Shown: positions 1 through 8,794 of the stretch, piece by piece | Position numbering within the stretch: position 1 is the stretch's first letter | Layout of the letters: each line of letters starts with the position of its first letter | From: Geothrix terrae | GTDB taxonomy: Bacteria; Acidobacteriota; Holophagae; Holophagales; Holophagaceae | Assembly (NCBI RefSeq): GCF_022808775.1 | Contig: NZ_JAKZLA010000007.1 | Span: forward strand, 101,751 to 165,750 | Direction of reading: 5' to 3' | Length of the DNA stretch: 64,000 nucleotides | The notes under the pieces: generated by a model | What the model was told of the DNA's origin: nothing | Database searches by the model: none | Seen by the model: only the letters and a program-made list of their open reading frames with translations | Position numbers and translations under genes: made by a program

Positions 1-747
1 GCCCAGCACCAGGAGCTTGAGGCTGGCCCCGTAGAGCACCAGGGCGAAGGGGCGGCCCGAGTGGTCGAGCACCATCACCTCGTGGATCATGGTGAGCTCC
101 AGGTGCGTGTTGGGGTCGTCCACGGGGATGCGCGAGTTCTCCACCAGGTAGACGATCACCCAGCCCGCCAGGATGAGGATCAGGGGCCCCGTGAACCGCG
201 CCGTGAGGCTGCCGGGGAAGGCCAGCATGGTCCCCAGCGATAGGCTGGCGTTGGCCTTGGCCAGGGCCGCGAAGCCCAGGAAGAGCGCGGGCTCCGCCAG
301 GGCCGAGAAGGTCGCCTCCCGGGCCGCGCCCATGCCCTCGAAGCTGGAGCCCGTATCCAGGGCGGAGAGGATCGTGAGGAAGCGGGCCAGCCCGAAGAGG
401 TAGGCGAAGAGGATGACATCGCCCTGGAAGGAGACCGGCGCCGGGGTATGGCCGAAGGGCACCAGGCAGGAGGCCACCAGGACCGCGGCCACGCCACCCA
501 CGGGACCGGCGAGGAACACCCAGGTGGTGGTGCGGCTGAAGACGGCCCGCTTGCGGGCGAGCTTGGCCAGGTCGTAGTAGAGCTGAAGCACCGGTGGCCC
601 CTTCCGGCCGGCCATCAGGGCCTTGGTCTTGGCGATCAGGCCGGGGAGCAGGGGCGGCAGCAGGAGCACCGTGAGCCCGTGCAGCAGGAACTGGAGCATC
701 GCCGGGAGCATGGTTGGGGGCGTTGTCGGGAGCAGGGATCGAACCAT
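1..747 (-). CDS. HyfC/HycD-like hydrogenase membrane subunit (3' end outside window)
   Basis: Integral membrane subunit of the NuoH/HycD/HyfC family, which anchors the hydrogenase or dehydrogenase arm of energy-converting complexes to the ion-pumping arm. 249 codons are visible; family members run to about 310-320 residues, so the C-terminus lies beyond base 1. Several hydrophobic helices are seen, and a late loop reads ENSRIPVDDPNTHLELTMIH, the hallmark acidic loop of HycD/HyfC proteins. The ATG at 747 lies one base past the stop of the upstream antiporter gene, suggesting translational coupling; an in-frame ATG at 711 is the alternative, and neither has a clear Shine-Dalgarno. It is the third gene of a minus-strand operon with the two HyfB-like genes. 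The catalytic large subunit is not in the window, so a hydrogenase cannot be told from a related non-hydrogenase (Ehr-like) complex. Confidence 0.85.
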   Translation of the reverse strand, partial: MVRSLLPTTPPTMLPAMLQFLLHGLTVLLLPPLLPGLIAKTKALMAGRKGPPVLQLYYDLAKLARKRAVFSRTTTWVFLAGPVGGVAAVLVASCLVPFGHTPAPVSFQGDVILFAYLFGLARFLTILSALDTGSSFEGMGAAREATFSALAEPALFLGFAALAKANASLSLGTMLAFPGSLTARFTGPLILILAGWVIVYLVENSRIPVDDPNTHLELTMIHEVMVLDHSGRPFALVLYGASLKLLVLG

Positions 748-748
748 G

Positions 749-2722
749 TCAGGCCACCATCCAGACCAGGAGCGCGAGCAGGGTGAGCAGGACGTAGAGC
801 AGGTAGACGGGGAGCGCCCCGCCCTGGGCCACGCGGAGGAGGCCGGCGCCGCGCACGGCAAGCTGGAGCGCGGGCGAGGCCGCCCGGTCCAGGGCCGGAT
901 CCGGCACATGGCTTTCATACCGCGCCGGATGGGGGAACCAGCCCGCCACGCGGGGGAGGTGCGCCACGGGCCGCAGGGCCCAGCGGAGGCCCCGGACCAG
1001 GCCGTCCGCGAAGGAGGAGGCGGTGTACTGCATCCGCGCGTCTGCCGCTGCGTAGCCGCAGTCCCAGGTGGGCAGATCCCTCCCCTGCGGCACCAGGCGG
1101 AGCCAGCGCCCGAGCAGGAGGGCCAGCAGCGCCAGGATCACCGCGGCCCAGGTCAGCATGCGCAGGGGGGCCAGCGCCATGAGCGTCTCGCCGCCAGCCA
1201 ATGTTCCTCCACCCAGGGCTCCGCCACTCAACACGCCGACCACCCGCTCCAGGGCCGGCGCGAAGAGGGCGGGCACCACCCCGATGGCCAGGCAGGCCAG
1301 GGCCAGCAGGCCCATGGGCAGGAGCATGGTGCGCGGCGATTCCGGCGCCTGTTCCGCCGCCTGGGTCCGCGGCAGCCCCAGAAAGGCCGCCCCGAAGGCC
1401 TTGGCGAAGCAGGCCAGGGCCAGGGCCCCGATGAGGGCGAGGGAGACGAGGATCACCAGCGGCCAGGCCTGACGCCCCAGCCCGAGCTCGAGGCCCAGGC
1501 CCCGGAAGGCGCCCAGGTAGATCAGCCACTCGCTTACGAAGCCGTTGAGGGGCGGCAGGCCGCAGATGGCCCAGGAGCCCGCCAGGAACGCGCCGGAGGT
1601 CCAGGGCATCGTCCGCCCCAGGCCGCCCAGGCGCTCCAGGTCGCGGGTGCCCGTGGCGTGCAGCACGGAGCCCGCCGACAGGAACAGCAGGCCCTTGAAC
1701 AGGCTGTGGTTCACCACATGGAGCAGGGCCCCGGCGAAGCCCAGGACCTGCATCACCGGGTGACCCGTCGCCTTGCCGAGGGTGCCGAGCCCCAGCCCCA
1801 GCAGGATGATCCCGATGTTCTCGATGGAGTGGTAGGCCAGCAGGCGCTTCAGGTCGTGCTGGCCCAGGGCGAAGGCCACGCCGAGGATGCCGGACAGGGC
1901 GCCCAGCGCCACCAGCGTCCCGCCCCACCAGGACGGCGGGTCCGGCACCCAGGAGAGAAAGCGGACGATCCCCAGGATGCCCATCTTCAGCATCACGCCC
2001 GACATCAGCGCGGAGACGTGGCTGGGGGCGGCGGCGTGGGCCGGCGGCAGCCAGAAGTGCAGCGGCAGGACGCCTGCCTTGAAGCCGAAGCCCAGCAGGA
2101 ACAGCGCGAAGAGGGCCGTGCCCCCGGGGGTGGCCGCGAGGCCCGCGGGCAGGGCGCCGAACCCCCAGTGGCCCTGGACCTTGGCCAGCAGCGCGAAGGC
2201 CGCGAAGAGGAACAGCGTGCCCGTGTGCGTAGCCGCCAGGTAGATCCAGCCCGCCCGCCGGGTCTCGGCTTCCCGGTCCTCGGCCATCACCAGCAGGAAG
2301 GCCGCGATGGCCATGCCCTCCCAGGCCAGCAGGAAGGTCAGGGCGTGGGACGCCATCACCAGCATCAGCAGCGAGGCCGTCAGGAGCCCGAAGACCAGAC
2401 ACAGGATCGGCGTGTGGCCCCGGTGGCCCTCCCAGTAGCCCACGCCGTAGAGCCCTCCGCAGAACGAGAGCAGCAGCACCGGAATGGAGAAGAAGGCCGC
2501 GAGCGGATCCAGCACCAGAAGCCCCGGAGCGCCCAGCGCCGCGGTGCGGAGCAGGAGGGTCCCGCCGGCCCCACCCGCGAGCACGCGCAGGGCGGCCGTC
2601 AGGCCCAAGAGAGCCGCCAGGCCCAGCAGACCCGCGGCCACCTCCCCGCCCCGCCGCCGCAGGAACAGCCCCGGCACGCCGGAGACCGCCGCAGCCAGCA
2701 GGGCGAGGAGGTAGAGGCTCAT
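749..2722 (-). CDS. HyfB-like proton-conducting antiporter subunit (copy 2)
   Basis: 657-residue polytopic membrane protein of the Mrp/NuoL-NuoN/HyfB superfamily. It should form part of the ion-translocating arm of a group-4 hydrogenase or formate-hydrogenlyase-like complex. Characteristic motifs are THTGTLFLFAAFALL, LPLHFWLPPAHAAAPSHVSA and the VMLKMGILGIVR helix, which carries the conserved lysine of the proton path. The start at 2722 (reading MSLYLLALL) overlaps the stop of the upstream gene in an ATGA, as expected of an operon. The long N-terminal readthrough upstream of this ATG in the same frame is only open frame over the neighbouring gene. It resembles the next gene upstream closely in motif order and length, so the two are tandem paralogues rather than unrelated subunits. 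Confidence 0.88.
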   Translation of the reverse strand: MSLYLLALLAAAVSGVPGLFLRRRGGEVAAGLLGLAALLGLTAALRVLAGGAGGTLLLRTAALGAPGLLVLDPLAAFFSIPVLLLSFCGGLYGVGYWEGHRGHTPILCLVFGLLTASLLMLVMASHALTFLLAWEGMAIAAFLLVMAEDREAETRRAGWIYLAATHTGTLFLFAAFALLAKVQGHWGFGALPAGLAATPGGTALFALFLLGFGFKAGVLPLHFWLPPAHAAAPSHVSALMSGVMLKMGILGIVRFLSWVPDPPSWWGGTLVALGALSGILGVAFALGQHDLKRLLAYHSIENIGIILLGLGLGTLGKATGHPVMQVLGFAGALLHVVNHSLFKGLLFLSAGSVLHATGTRDLERLGGLGRTMPWTSGAFLAGSWAICGLPPLNGFVSEWLIYLGAFRGLGLELGLGRQAWPLVILVSLALIGALALACFAKAFGAAFLGLPRTQAAEQAPESPRTMLLPMGLLALACLAIGVVPALFAPALERVVGVLSGGALGGGTLAGGETLMALAPLRMLTWAAVILALLALLLGRWLRLVPQGRDLPTWDCGYAAADARMQYTASSFADGLVRGLRWALRPVAHLPRVAGWFPHPARYESHVPDPALDRAASPALQLAVRGAGLLRVAQGGALPVYLLYVLLTLLALLVWMVA

Positions 2723-4680
2723 CCCAGAAGCCTCCCCCTCAGCAGCATCCAGAGGAAAGCCCCCAGGAGGGTCAGCAGCACATAGAGGATGTAGATCGGG
2801 AGGTGGCCCTGCTGGAAGCGCCGGAACCGGAGCAGGCGCTCCGCCACCCGGACCACCCGCGGCTCCAGGAGCACCTCGCCCACCGGCTCCCGGAAGGCCT
2901 GGCGGAAGGAGGACCCGCCCGGGAACAGCCCCCGGAGGCGCGGCCGCCGCGCCCGCAGGCCCGGCTGGACCGGAGCCCAGGCATCCGCGAAGGAACTGCC
3001 GGTGTACTGAGCCCGGGCCACGGCCGCGGCATAGCCGCAGTCCCACGTGGGGAGGTCCGCCGCCGGCGCCTCGGCTGATCGGCGGAGCCAGGCAAGGCCC
3101 GCTCCGACGAGGGCCAGAAGCCCCAGCTCCACCCCGGCCAGCAGGTGGAAGTCCACGCGGAGGCCCGCGGCCAGCAGGGCCGGCGTCCCGGGCGCCACCA
3201 CGGCGATCACCCGGTCCAGCAGGGGCAGCAGCAGGAAGGCCCCCAGGCCCACCGCCAGGCAGAGCCCCGCCAGGACGGCCATGGGCAGCAGCATGGAGCC
3301 GGCGGGGTCATGGGCGTGATCCGCGAGCTCGCTCCGGGGCGAGCCCAGGAAGAGGGTGCCGAAGAATCGGGCGAAGGCCACCGCCGCCAGGCCCCCCGCC
3401 AGGGCCAGGGCCACCAGGCCCAGGGCCGCGGACCAGGGATAGCCCCGGCCCAGGGAGGCGAAGAGGCCCCGGTAGAGGAACCACTCGCTGAGGAAGGCGT
3501 TGAAGGGCGGCAGGGCCGCCACCGCCAGCACCGCCGGGAAGACGGCCAGGGCCGTGCGGGGCATCCGCCGCGCCAGGCCGCCCAGCGCCTCCATGTCCCG
3601 GGTGCCCGTGGCGTGCAGCAGGGCCCCGGCGCCGTAGAAGAGGAGGCTCTTGAAGAGGGCGTGGTTCCAGACGTGGAAGATCGCCCCGCCGAAGCCCAGG
3701 GCCATGAGCCAGGGATCGTGCGTGGCCCGGCCCGTCCAGCCCAGCCCCACGCCCATGGCGATGACCCCCAGGTTCTCGATGCTGGAGTAGGCCAGCAGCC
3801 GCTTGTAGTCCCGCTGGGCCAGCGCGTTCCCCACGCCGTAGAGGGCGGTGAGGGCGCCCAGGGCCAGGAGGGCCCCGCCCACGCCCCGGGGGATGCCCGG
3901 CAGCAGGCTCGACACCCGGAGGATGCCGTAGACGCCGGCCTTGAGCATCACCGCCGAGAGGATGGCCGAGACGTGGCTGGGGGCGCTGGCGTGGGCGGAG
4001 GGCAGCCAGAAATGGAGGGGCAGGAGGCCGGCCTTGAAGCCGAACCCCATCACAGCCAACAGCAGGATGCCACCCTCCAGCCAGGGCGAGGTGGCGGCGG
4101 GGAGCACCCTCCACAGGAGCCCGCCGGACCGCCGCGCCAGCAGGATCACCATGGCGGTCAGGAGCAGGGTGCCCGTGTGGGTGCAGGCCAGGTAGATCCA
4201 GCTGGCGCGCCGGACTTCCGGCTTCTCGTGCTCCGAGCCCACCAGGAAGAAGGCGGACACGGCCATCAGCTCCCAGGCCACCAGGAACACCAGGCCGTGG
4301 CGGGCCAGGAAGAGCAGCGTCATGGCCGCCACCAGCAGGCCGTAGAAGAAGCGCAGGGAGCGCCCCGAGCCCCAGGCCAGCTGCACCGGCCAGTAGCGTT
4401 GCCCGTAGATCAGCCCGAGTCCGCCCACCAGGTGGAGGGGCAGCAGGAACGCCGCGGACAGGGCATCCAGCTCCAGGCGGGCCGGGAGGCCCCAGACCCG
4501 GAAGTCCAGACCCGAGGCCGTCCCCCCGAGCAGGAGGTGGAGCGCCGCGCCCAGGGCCAGGATGCTGCCCAGGAGGCCGAGGCCCGTGGCCAGGCGCTCC
4601 GGCGCGCGCGGGGAGGCCGATACCAGGGCCCCCGCGAACCAGCACCCGGAGGACGCGAGGACCAAGGCCACATCCAGCAT
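2719..4680 (-). CDS. HyfB-like proton-conducting antiporter subunit (copy 1)
   Basis: 653-residue membrane protein of the same antiporter-like family as the following gene, probably the first gene of the operon. The shared core reads HTGTLLLTAMVILL, LPLHFWLPSAHASAPSHVSA and VMLKAGVYGILR, and the C-terminus ends in a final helix (YILYVLLTLLGAFLWML) mirrored in the paralogue. The ATG at 4680 is preferred because GGAG lies 7 bases upstream of it; a GTG at 4686 would be too close to that site. E. coli Hyf also has several antiporter-like subunits (HyfB, D, F), so more than one copy is not unusual, but two back-to-back HyfB-type copies followed by HyfC is a distinctive order. The ion pumped (proton or sodium) cannot be read from this sequence. 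Confidence 0.87.
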   Translation of the reverse strand: MLDVALVLASSGCWFAGALVSASPRAPERLATGLGLLGSILALGAALHLLLGGTASGLDFRVWGLPARLELDALSAAFLLPLHLVGGLGLIYGQRYWPVQLAWGSGRSLRFFYGLLVAAMTLLFLARHGLVFLVAWELMAVSAFFLVGSEHEKPEVRRASWIYLACTHTGTLLLTAMVILLARRSGGLLWRVLPAATSPWLEGGILLLAVMGFGFKAGLLPLHFWLPSAHASAPSHVSAILSAVMLKAGVYGILRVSSLLPGIPRGVGGALLALGALTALYGVGNALAQRDYKRLLAYSSIENLGVIAMGVGLGWTGRATHDPWLMALGFGGAIFHVWNHALFKSLLFYGAGALLHATGTRDMEALGGLARRMPRTALAVFPAVLAVAALPPFNAFLSEWFLYRGLFASLGRGYPWSAALGLVALALAGGLAAVAFARFFGTLFLGSPRSELADHAHDPAGSMLLPMAVLAGLCLAVGLGAFLLLPLLDRVIAVVAPGTPALLAAGLRVDFHLLAGVELGLLALVGAGLAWLRRSAEAPAADLPTWDCGYAAAVARAQYTGSSFADAWAPVQPGLRARRPRLRGLFPGGSSFRQAFREPVGEVLLEPRVVRVAERLLRFRRFQQGHLPIYILYVLLTLLGAFLWMLLRGRLLG

Positions 4681-4852
4681 CTGCACGCTCCGGGTTCAGG
4701 AAACGAGCCCGGCGGCTCAGGTTTTGGCAGGCGCCACCCGGGAAGGGGGCTCGTCATCAGATGGGCCGGGGTCGGTTGGGCCCATGCTACTCCCAACCGA
4801 GGCGTGTCTTCAAAACCGATGCGGACGAGAGGTCCGGCCCCACGGACAGGAC
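4681..4852. other. Intergenic region upstream of the hydrogenase-type operon
   Basis: Non-coding stretch that must hold the promoter of the minus-strand antiporter operon. On the minus strand a weak TTGAAG hexamer is visible near 4814, but no convincing -10 partner at normal spacing. No gene is seen in it. Confidence 0.4.
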
Positions 4853-4890
4853 AAGGCCCGGAGACCCCGTGTCCGGGGCCTCCGGGCCTT
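4853..4890 (-). terminator. Strong stem-loop behind the DUF4382 gene
   Basis: Inverted repeat with arms AAGGCCCGGAGACCCCG and CGGGGCCTCCGGGCCTT around the loop TGTC: 17 pairs with one A/C mismatch. It begins 13 bases past the stop of the minus-strand lipoprotein gene. No long T-run follows in either direction, so it is either a terminator of a U-poor type or an mRNA 3'-end stabiliser. Confidence 0.6.
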
Positions 4891-4903
4891 GATGTGGGCG
4901 ACC

Positions 4904-6073
4904 TCAGAGCCCCAGGTTCACCGTCGTCGTCGTGCTCGCGGTCACCGTGGCCGGCTGCACGGTCGAGGTGGTCGTGGTGGTGGTGCCGTCCAGGTTCAAG
5001 GTGCTCCGCACGGCCTGGACACTGTAGGTCCCGACCGGAACGGTGGTGAAGTCGTAGGTCTCCGTGGAGGTGCCCACGACGGCCATCGTCGTGCGCACGA
5101 TGAAGCTGAAGGTGCCCGAGGACGTCACCAGCGACTGGAGCAGGTTCACCTGGTCGCTCTGGCTGCTGGTGGCCAGCGGCGTGAGGCCGCCGGACACGGT
5201 GCCCGTGGAGGCGTTCGCGGTGAAGGCCGCGCTGTAGGTGAACACCGGCGTCGAGGTTGTCAGGGCGAAGGCCTCGCTGGCCTTGGCGTCATAGGCCTTC
5301 GGGGTCGTGGTCCCCACCAGCGGGTGGCTCACCACGTAGTAGGTCGTGCCCACCGGCAGCAGGTCCAGGGTGTAGGCGCCATTGGCGTCCGTCACGGTGC
5401 TGCGCGTGATCCGGGCGTTCCCGGAGCCATCCAGGGTTTCGGCATAGACCGTCACGCCGGGCAGGCCCGTCGAGGTGGCGGCGTCCGTCAAGGTGCCCTG
5501 GATGGAGCCTGTGGCGATCTTGTCGAAGGCCCAGATGGTGGGACGCAGGATGTACTGGCCGGACATCCCGGCCTGCACCACCTGGATGGAGTGGGCGGCG
5601 TCGAAGTCGATCCAGACATCCTTCGTGGTGCCGGCCGCCACATCGAAGTTCACGATCAGCTTGATGCCGCTCTGCATGCCCGAAGGCACCTTCAGGGGCT
5701 GGACGGACCCATCGGCCAGCTTGACGGTGTTGCCGGAGCCGAGCACCAGCCGCATCTGGCCGTAGTGCCCCGCGGGCAGGGTGGCGCCGGTGGCCAGTGT
5801 CTCCTCCACGCCGCCCACGAGGCCCAGCAGGTTGATGGTCTTGTTGGGCGTGCCCAGGGTGATCCAGGTGCCGTTGCTGTTGATCTCCACGGCCTGGATG
5901 TTCACGTTGATCTCCTGGTAGCCGGAGATGGGCCCGTCCACCAGATGCACGTTCATGCTTCCGCTGGCGACATTGCCGCCGCTGCCGGAGCCAGAGCCAG
6001 AGCCGCTGCACGCCAGCAGGAACGCGAGGCCCAGACCGGCCAGCGTCAGGAAGGTTGCGCGCCATTTCAGCAT
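4904..6073 (-). CDS. DUF4382-type lipoprotein with carboxypeptidase-regulatory-like region
   Basis: 389-residue predicted lipoprotein. The N-terminus has a basic start, a hydrophobic stretch and the lipobox LLAC followed by an SGSGSGSGSGG linker. The next 150 residues (from MNVHLVDGPI onward) match the pattern of DUF4382 domains, which begin with a V-x-L-x-D-x-P motif and a beta-rich fold. Later residues (GSIQGTLTDAATSTGLPGV and a DANGAYTLDLLP motif) resemble the carboxypeptidase-regulatory/SdrD-B type beta sandwich, and the C-terminus is a threonine-rich run. The start at 6073 is chosen because GGAGGTG lies 4 bases upstream; an in-frame ATG at 6091 has no such site. Function unknown; probably anchored in a membrane and exposed to the periplasm or surface. 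Confidence 0.75.
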   Translation of the reverse strand: MLKWRATFLTLAGLGLAFLLACSGSGSGSGSGGNVASGSMNVHLVDGPISGYQEINVNIQAVEINSNGTWITLGTPNKTINLLGLVGGVEETLATGATLPAGHYGQMRLVLGSGNTVKLADGSVQPLKVPSGMQSGIKLIVNFDVAAGTTKDVWIDFDAAHSIQVVQAGMSGQYILRPTIWAFDKIATGSIQGTLTDAATSTGLPGVTVYAETLDGSGNARITRSTVTDANGAYTLDLLPVGTTYYVVSHPLVGTTTPKAYDAKASEAFALTTSTPVFTYSAAFTANASTGTVSGGLTPLATSSQSDQVNLLQSLVTSSGTFSFIVRTTMAVVGTSTETYDFTTVPVGTYSVQAVRSTLNLDGTTTTTTSTVQPATVTASTTTTVNLGL

Positions 6074-6207
6074 GTTCACCTCCGATCTCATGCCCCGGAT
6101 AAGGACATCAGGACAGCCATCATGGTCCCGGAGGCGCCTGTCCGCAATTTAAAAAATTAGTTTTAAACTCAATCAAATAAAGATATAGACCTTTTGGTCT
6201 AACTTTC
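6074..6207 (-). promoter_or_regulatory. AT-rich promoter region of the DUF4382 gene
   Basis: This 134-base gap is visibly AT-rich against GC-rich flanks. On the minus strand a TTGATT hexamer is followed 18 bases later by TTAAAT, a possible -35/-10 pair. A short dyad, TAGACC-TTTT-GGTCTA at 6186-6201, sits just past the end of the upstream gene and could be a weak terminator or an operator. Confidence 0.4.
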
Positions 6208-8697
6208 TTAGAACACCCTGAGCAGGGCCACGTACCCGTTCACGGTGCGGACACCCGCGATGTCGCTCTGCACGCCCACGCCCAGGTCCACGCGGACGGC
6301 GGTGAAGAGCCAGAAGCCCGGCAGGTCTCCTGTGATGCCGACGCCGCCCATGCCGTAGGTCTTCTGGTCATCGAGGCTGCGGGCCCGTGCGTACTCGAGG
6401 CTGAGGGACAGGCGCAGGTTCGGCCCCGTGGGGATGGCGAGGGCCGTCTTGGCATAGGAGAGCCGGTCCGCCGTGATGGCGTTGGCCCGGATGCCGGCGA
6501 TGCGCACCACGCCGCCCAGGCCGCCCACATCCAGCGCCTTGAAGCGGTCGAAAGCGCGGCCCGAGGCCCACCCGGCCTCGCCGTGGAACCAGAGCCCGGG
6601 CGACACCTCGCGATCCAGGCCCAGGCTGCCGCCCCAGCGGCGGAAATCGCCTCCGTCGGGAACCTCCTGGAGATCCGCGGCCAGGCCATAGGTCCCGTCG
6701 GGACGGCGGCCCCAGCCGTGGTAGGCCCGCACCTGGAAGCCCCGGAAGAGCCAGGAGCCCTGGAGGGTGCCGATGCGGGTCAGGCCCGAGGGCGGCAGCT
6801 GGTAGCCCGGCGTGCGGTACTTGCTGTCCCCCTCGCTGAAGTCGTCGTACTCGAAGTCGCCACGGCCCTCCAGGCGGAAGCCCAGGCCCAGGTCCCGCCC
6901 CAGTTCCAGGCCCATCTTCCCGAAGCGGCGTCCCACGCCGTCCTGGTCCGAGAGCCTCCCGTTCACCACGGGACGCTCCGTGCCCTTGAGCAGCAGGGCG
7001 GTGGCGTCGGCGCCCACGTCGAAGCTGCCCAGGCCCCGGGGGATGGCCAGGCTGGCGGTGTTGAAGAGGATGGCCGTGAGGGCGTTGAGCTGCACGCCCT
7101 TCCCGAAGGCGTTGTAGTCGAAGTAGAGGAGGCCGCCCAGGGGCGCCACCGGCGGTGTGAGGCCCGGGTCCGCCAGCACCACCGCAGCCAGGGCGCGGCC
7201 GCTGCTCTTGGCCTTCTCCTCGATCTTCCGGGTGCCGTCGCCCTGCTTGGTGAAGTAGCGGGCCCCCTCCGGCGTCACCTTGAGCATCGTGGCCCCGGAG
7301 GCCCGGGCCGCGGTGCGCGCCGCCTCGAACCCCTCGCCGTTCACCTGGAAGTCCCGGTAGGCGAAGCGGCGCTGCACCTGCACCACGCCATCGGCGCTCA
7401 CCCAGCGCTCGAAGGTCTGCACGGAGACGGGCCGCCACAGGCCGGGCGCCGCCTCGCCGTAGGTGAGGATCTCCCGCTCGCTCTTCACGGTGCCCGGCAG
7501 GTCCGCCCGCTCCCGACGCTCCACCAGGATCCGCCCCGTGGCCTCCTCCACCTCCAGGTCCCCGGAATACAGCAGGGGATCCGCGTCCACCGGCTCGAAG
7601 CGCAGCCGCCGCCGTCCCGGGCCGGCTGGGCCGCCGTCCCGGTAGCGGTAGCGCTCGGTCATGCCCAGGGCCACGGGCAGGGACATGGACTGGCGGCTTT
7701 CGATGAGGGGCAGCTGCACCTCGCCGTCGAGCTTGGCGGTGACGCCGTTGAAGCGGACGGCCTTCTGAAGCAGCTCCGGCCACTCGCCGGCCTGCTCGAA
7801 GTAGCCGAAGCTGAAGCCCAGGTCCCCGCCCCGCCCCGAGGGCGCCTGGAGATGCAGGTCCAGCTCCGCCTTGGCCTGCACCGTGCGGACCGCTGCCCGG
7901 GCCCGGAGCTGAGCCGCCCGCACCTTGGCCAGCAGGGCGCCCACATCGTAGGCCTCGGCGGCGCTCACCGCCACCTCCGTGCGGTCCTTGGGCAGGGGCA
8001 CCGCCGACCAGGCGCCGCCGGCGAAGGTCCAGCGCCGCATGGCCCCGGCCCGGTTCCGGAGGGTGAGGTCCCCCAGGCCGCCCTCCACGTCCGTGAAGCC
8101 CGCGGGCAGCGCCTCCGCCAGCCGGGCCCCGGGGCCGCCGGCGGGCACCACCACCCGCCCCCCGTCGCCCATGAGGACGGACACCAGGGCCCCCGGGTCC
8201 AAGGGCAGCCAGAGGGTCCAGGGGCGGCCCGGGAAGCTGTCCTGGGCCCGGGTGAGCTGCGCCCGCCACTTCACCGGATCGAGGTTCAGGTCCGCGGGCA
8301 CCAGGGCGCCGCCGTCCACAGCCCCCCAGGCGGTCTCGTCCAGGAGGGGCGCGGCCTCGGGATCGAAGGCCACGTAGAGGCGCTGGGCCGGCGACTGGGC
8401 CTTCAGGGCCTGGGCCGCCGCCAGCAGGAGGGGGAGCCGCCCCTCGCCGGAGGGCAGGCGCAGCCGCACGGCGGAGGCCTCCTTCAGGCCCGCCACCAGG
8501 GCGGTCCAGCCCTGCCGGGCCGCCTCCACCTGGGTCGCGTCCCGGTTGTCCCGGGGCACCAGGAGCGTCCCGTCCACGGCGCGCAGGTCCAGGACCGCCG
8601 GCTCCGCCACGCCCGTTCGCAGGGGCGCGGAGAGCGGCGCCTGGGCTGCCAGGGTGAAGGTCAGGACGGGCAGCGCAAGGAGCGGGCGAAGCGGCAC
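6208..8697 (-). CDS. Large secreted protein with C-terminal beta-barrel-like region, function unknown
   Basis: 829 residues with an N-terminal signal peptide (MPLRPLLALPVLTFTLAAQA). The first third is an alpha/beta region without recognised motifs. The middle holds a lipoprotein-carrier-like beta section with alternating strands around residues 290-450. The final 280 residues alternate polar and aromatic residues as in outer-membrane strands, and the protein ends in a terminal phenylalanine (ALLRVF), the signature recognised by the Bam machinery. It is transcribed away from the gspF-like gene and ahead of the lipoprotein gene. I do not recognise a family. A two-part design (periplasmic domain plus barrel) is my inference from residue patterning only. 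Confidence 0.6.
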   Translation of the reverse strand: MPLRPLLALPVLTFTLAAQAPLSAPLRTGVAEPAVLDLRAVDGTLLVPRDNRDATQVEAARQGWTALVAGLKEASAVRLRLPSGEGRLPLLLAAAQALKAQSPAQRLYVAFDPEAAPLLDETAWGAVDGGALVPADLNLDPVKWRAQLTRAQDSFPGRPWTLWLPLDPGALVSVLMGDGGRVVVPAGGPGARLAEALPAGFTDVEGGLGDLTLRNRAGAMRRWTFAGGAWSAVPLPKDRTEVAVSAAEAYDVGALLAKVRAAQLRARAAVRTVQAKAELDLHLQAPSGRGGDLGFSFGYFEQAGEWPELLQKAVRFNGVTAKLDGEVQLPLIESRQSMSLPVALGMTERYRYRDGGPAGPGRRRLRFEPVDADPLLYSGDLEVEEATGRILVERRERADLPGTVKSEREILTYGEAAPGLWRPVSVQTFERWVSADGVVQVQRRFAYRDFQVNGEGFEAARTAARASGATMLKVTPEGARYFTKQGDGTRKIEEKAKSSGRALAAVVLADPGLTPPVAPLGGLLYFDYNAFGKGVQLNALTAILFNTASLAIPRGLGSFDVGADATALLLKGTERPVVNGRLSDQDGVGRRFGKMGLELGRDLGLGFRLEGRGDFEYDDFSEGDSKYRTPGYQLPPSGLTRIGTLQGSWLFRGFQVRAYHGWGRRPDGTYGLAADLQEVPDGGDFRRWGGSLGLDREVSPGLWFHGEAGWASGRAFDRFKALDVGGLGGVVRIAGIRANAITADRLSYAKTALAIPTGPNLRLSLSLEYARARSLDDQKTYGMGGVGITGDLPGFWLFTAVRVDLGVGVQSDIAGVRTVNGYVALLRVF

Positions 8698-8794
8698 GAG
8701 GCCTCCGGAGGATCCCCTGAGGCTATCCGGTCGGGGGCGGTGCCTCCAGACTCCGGGCTTCCTTTCCCGCTATCCTCAAAGCTCCCAGGTGCCC

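Noticed and set aside
623..5049. Very long plus-strand open frames across the hydrogenase-type genes
   Set aside because: They are antisense reading of GC-rich genes: Gln/Gly/Arg-rich translations without motifs, while the minus strand shows clear HyfB/HyfC proteins.
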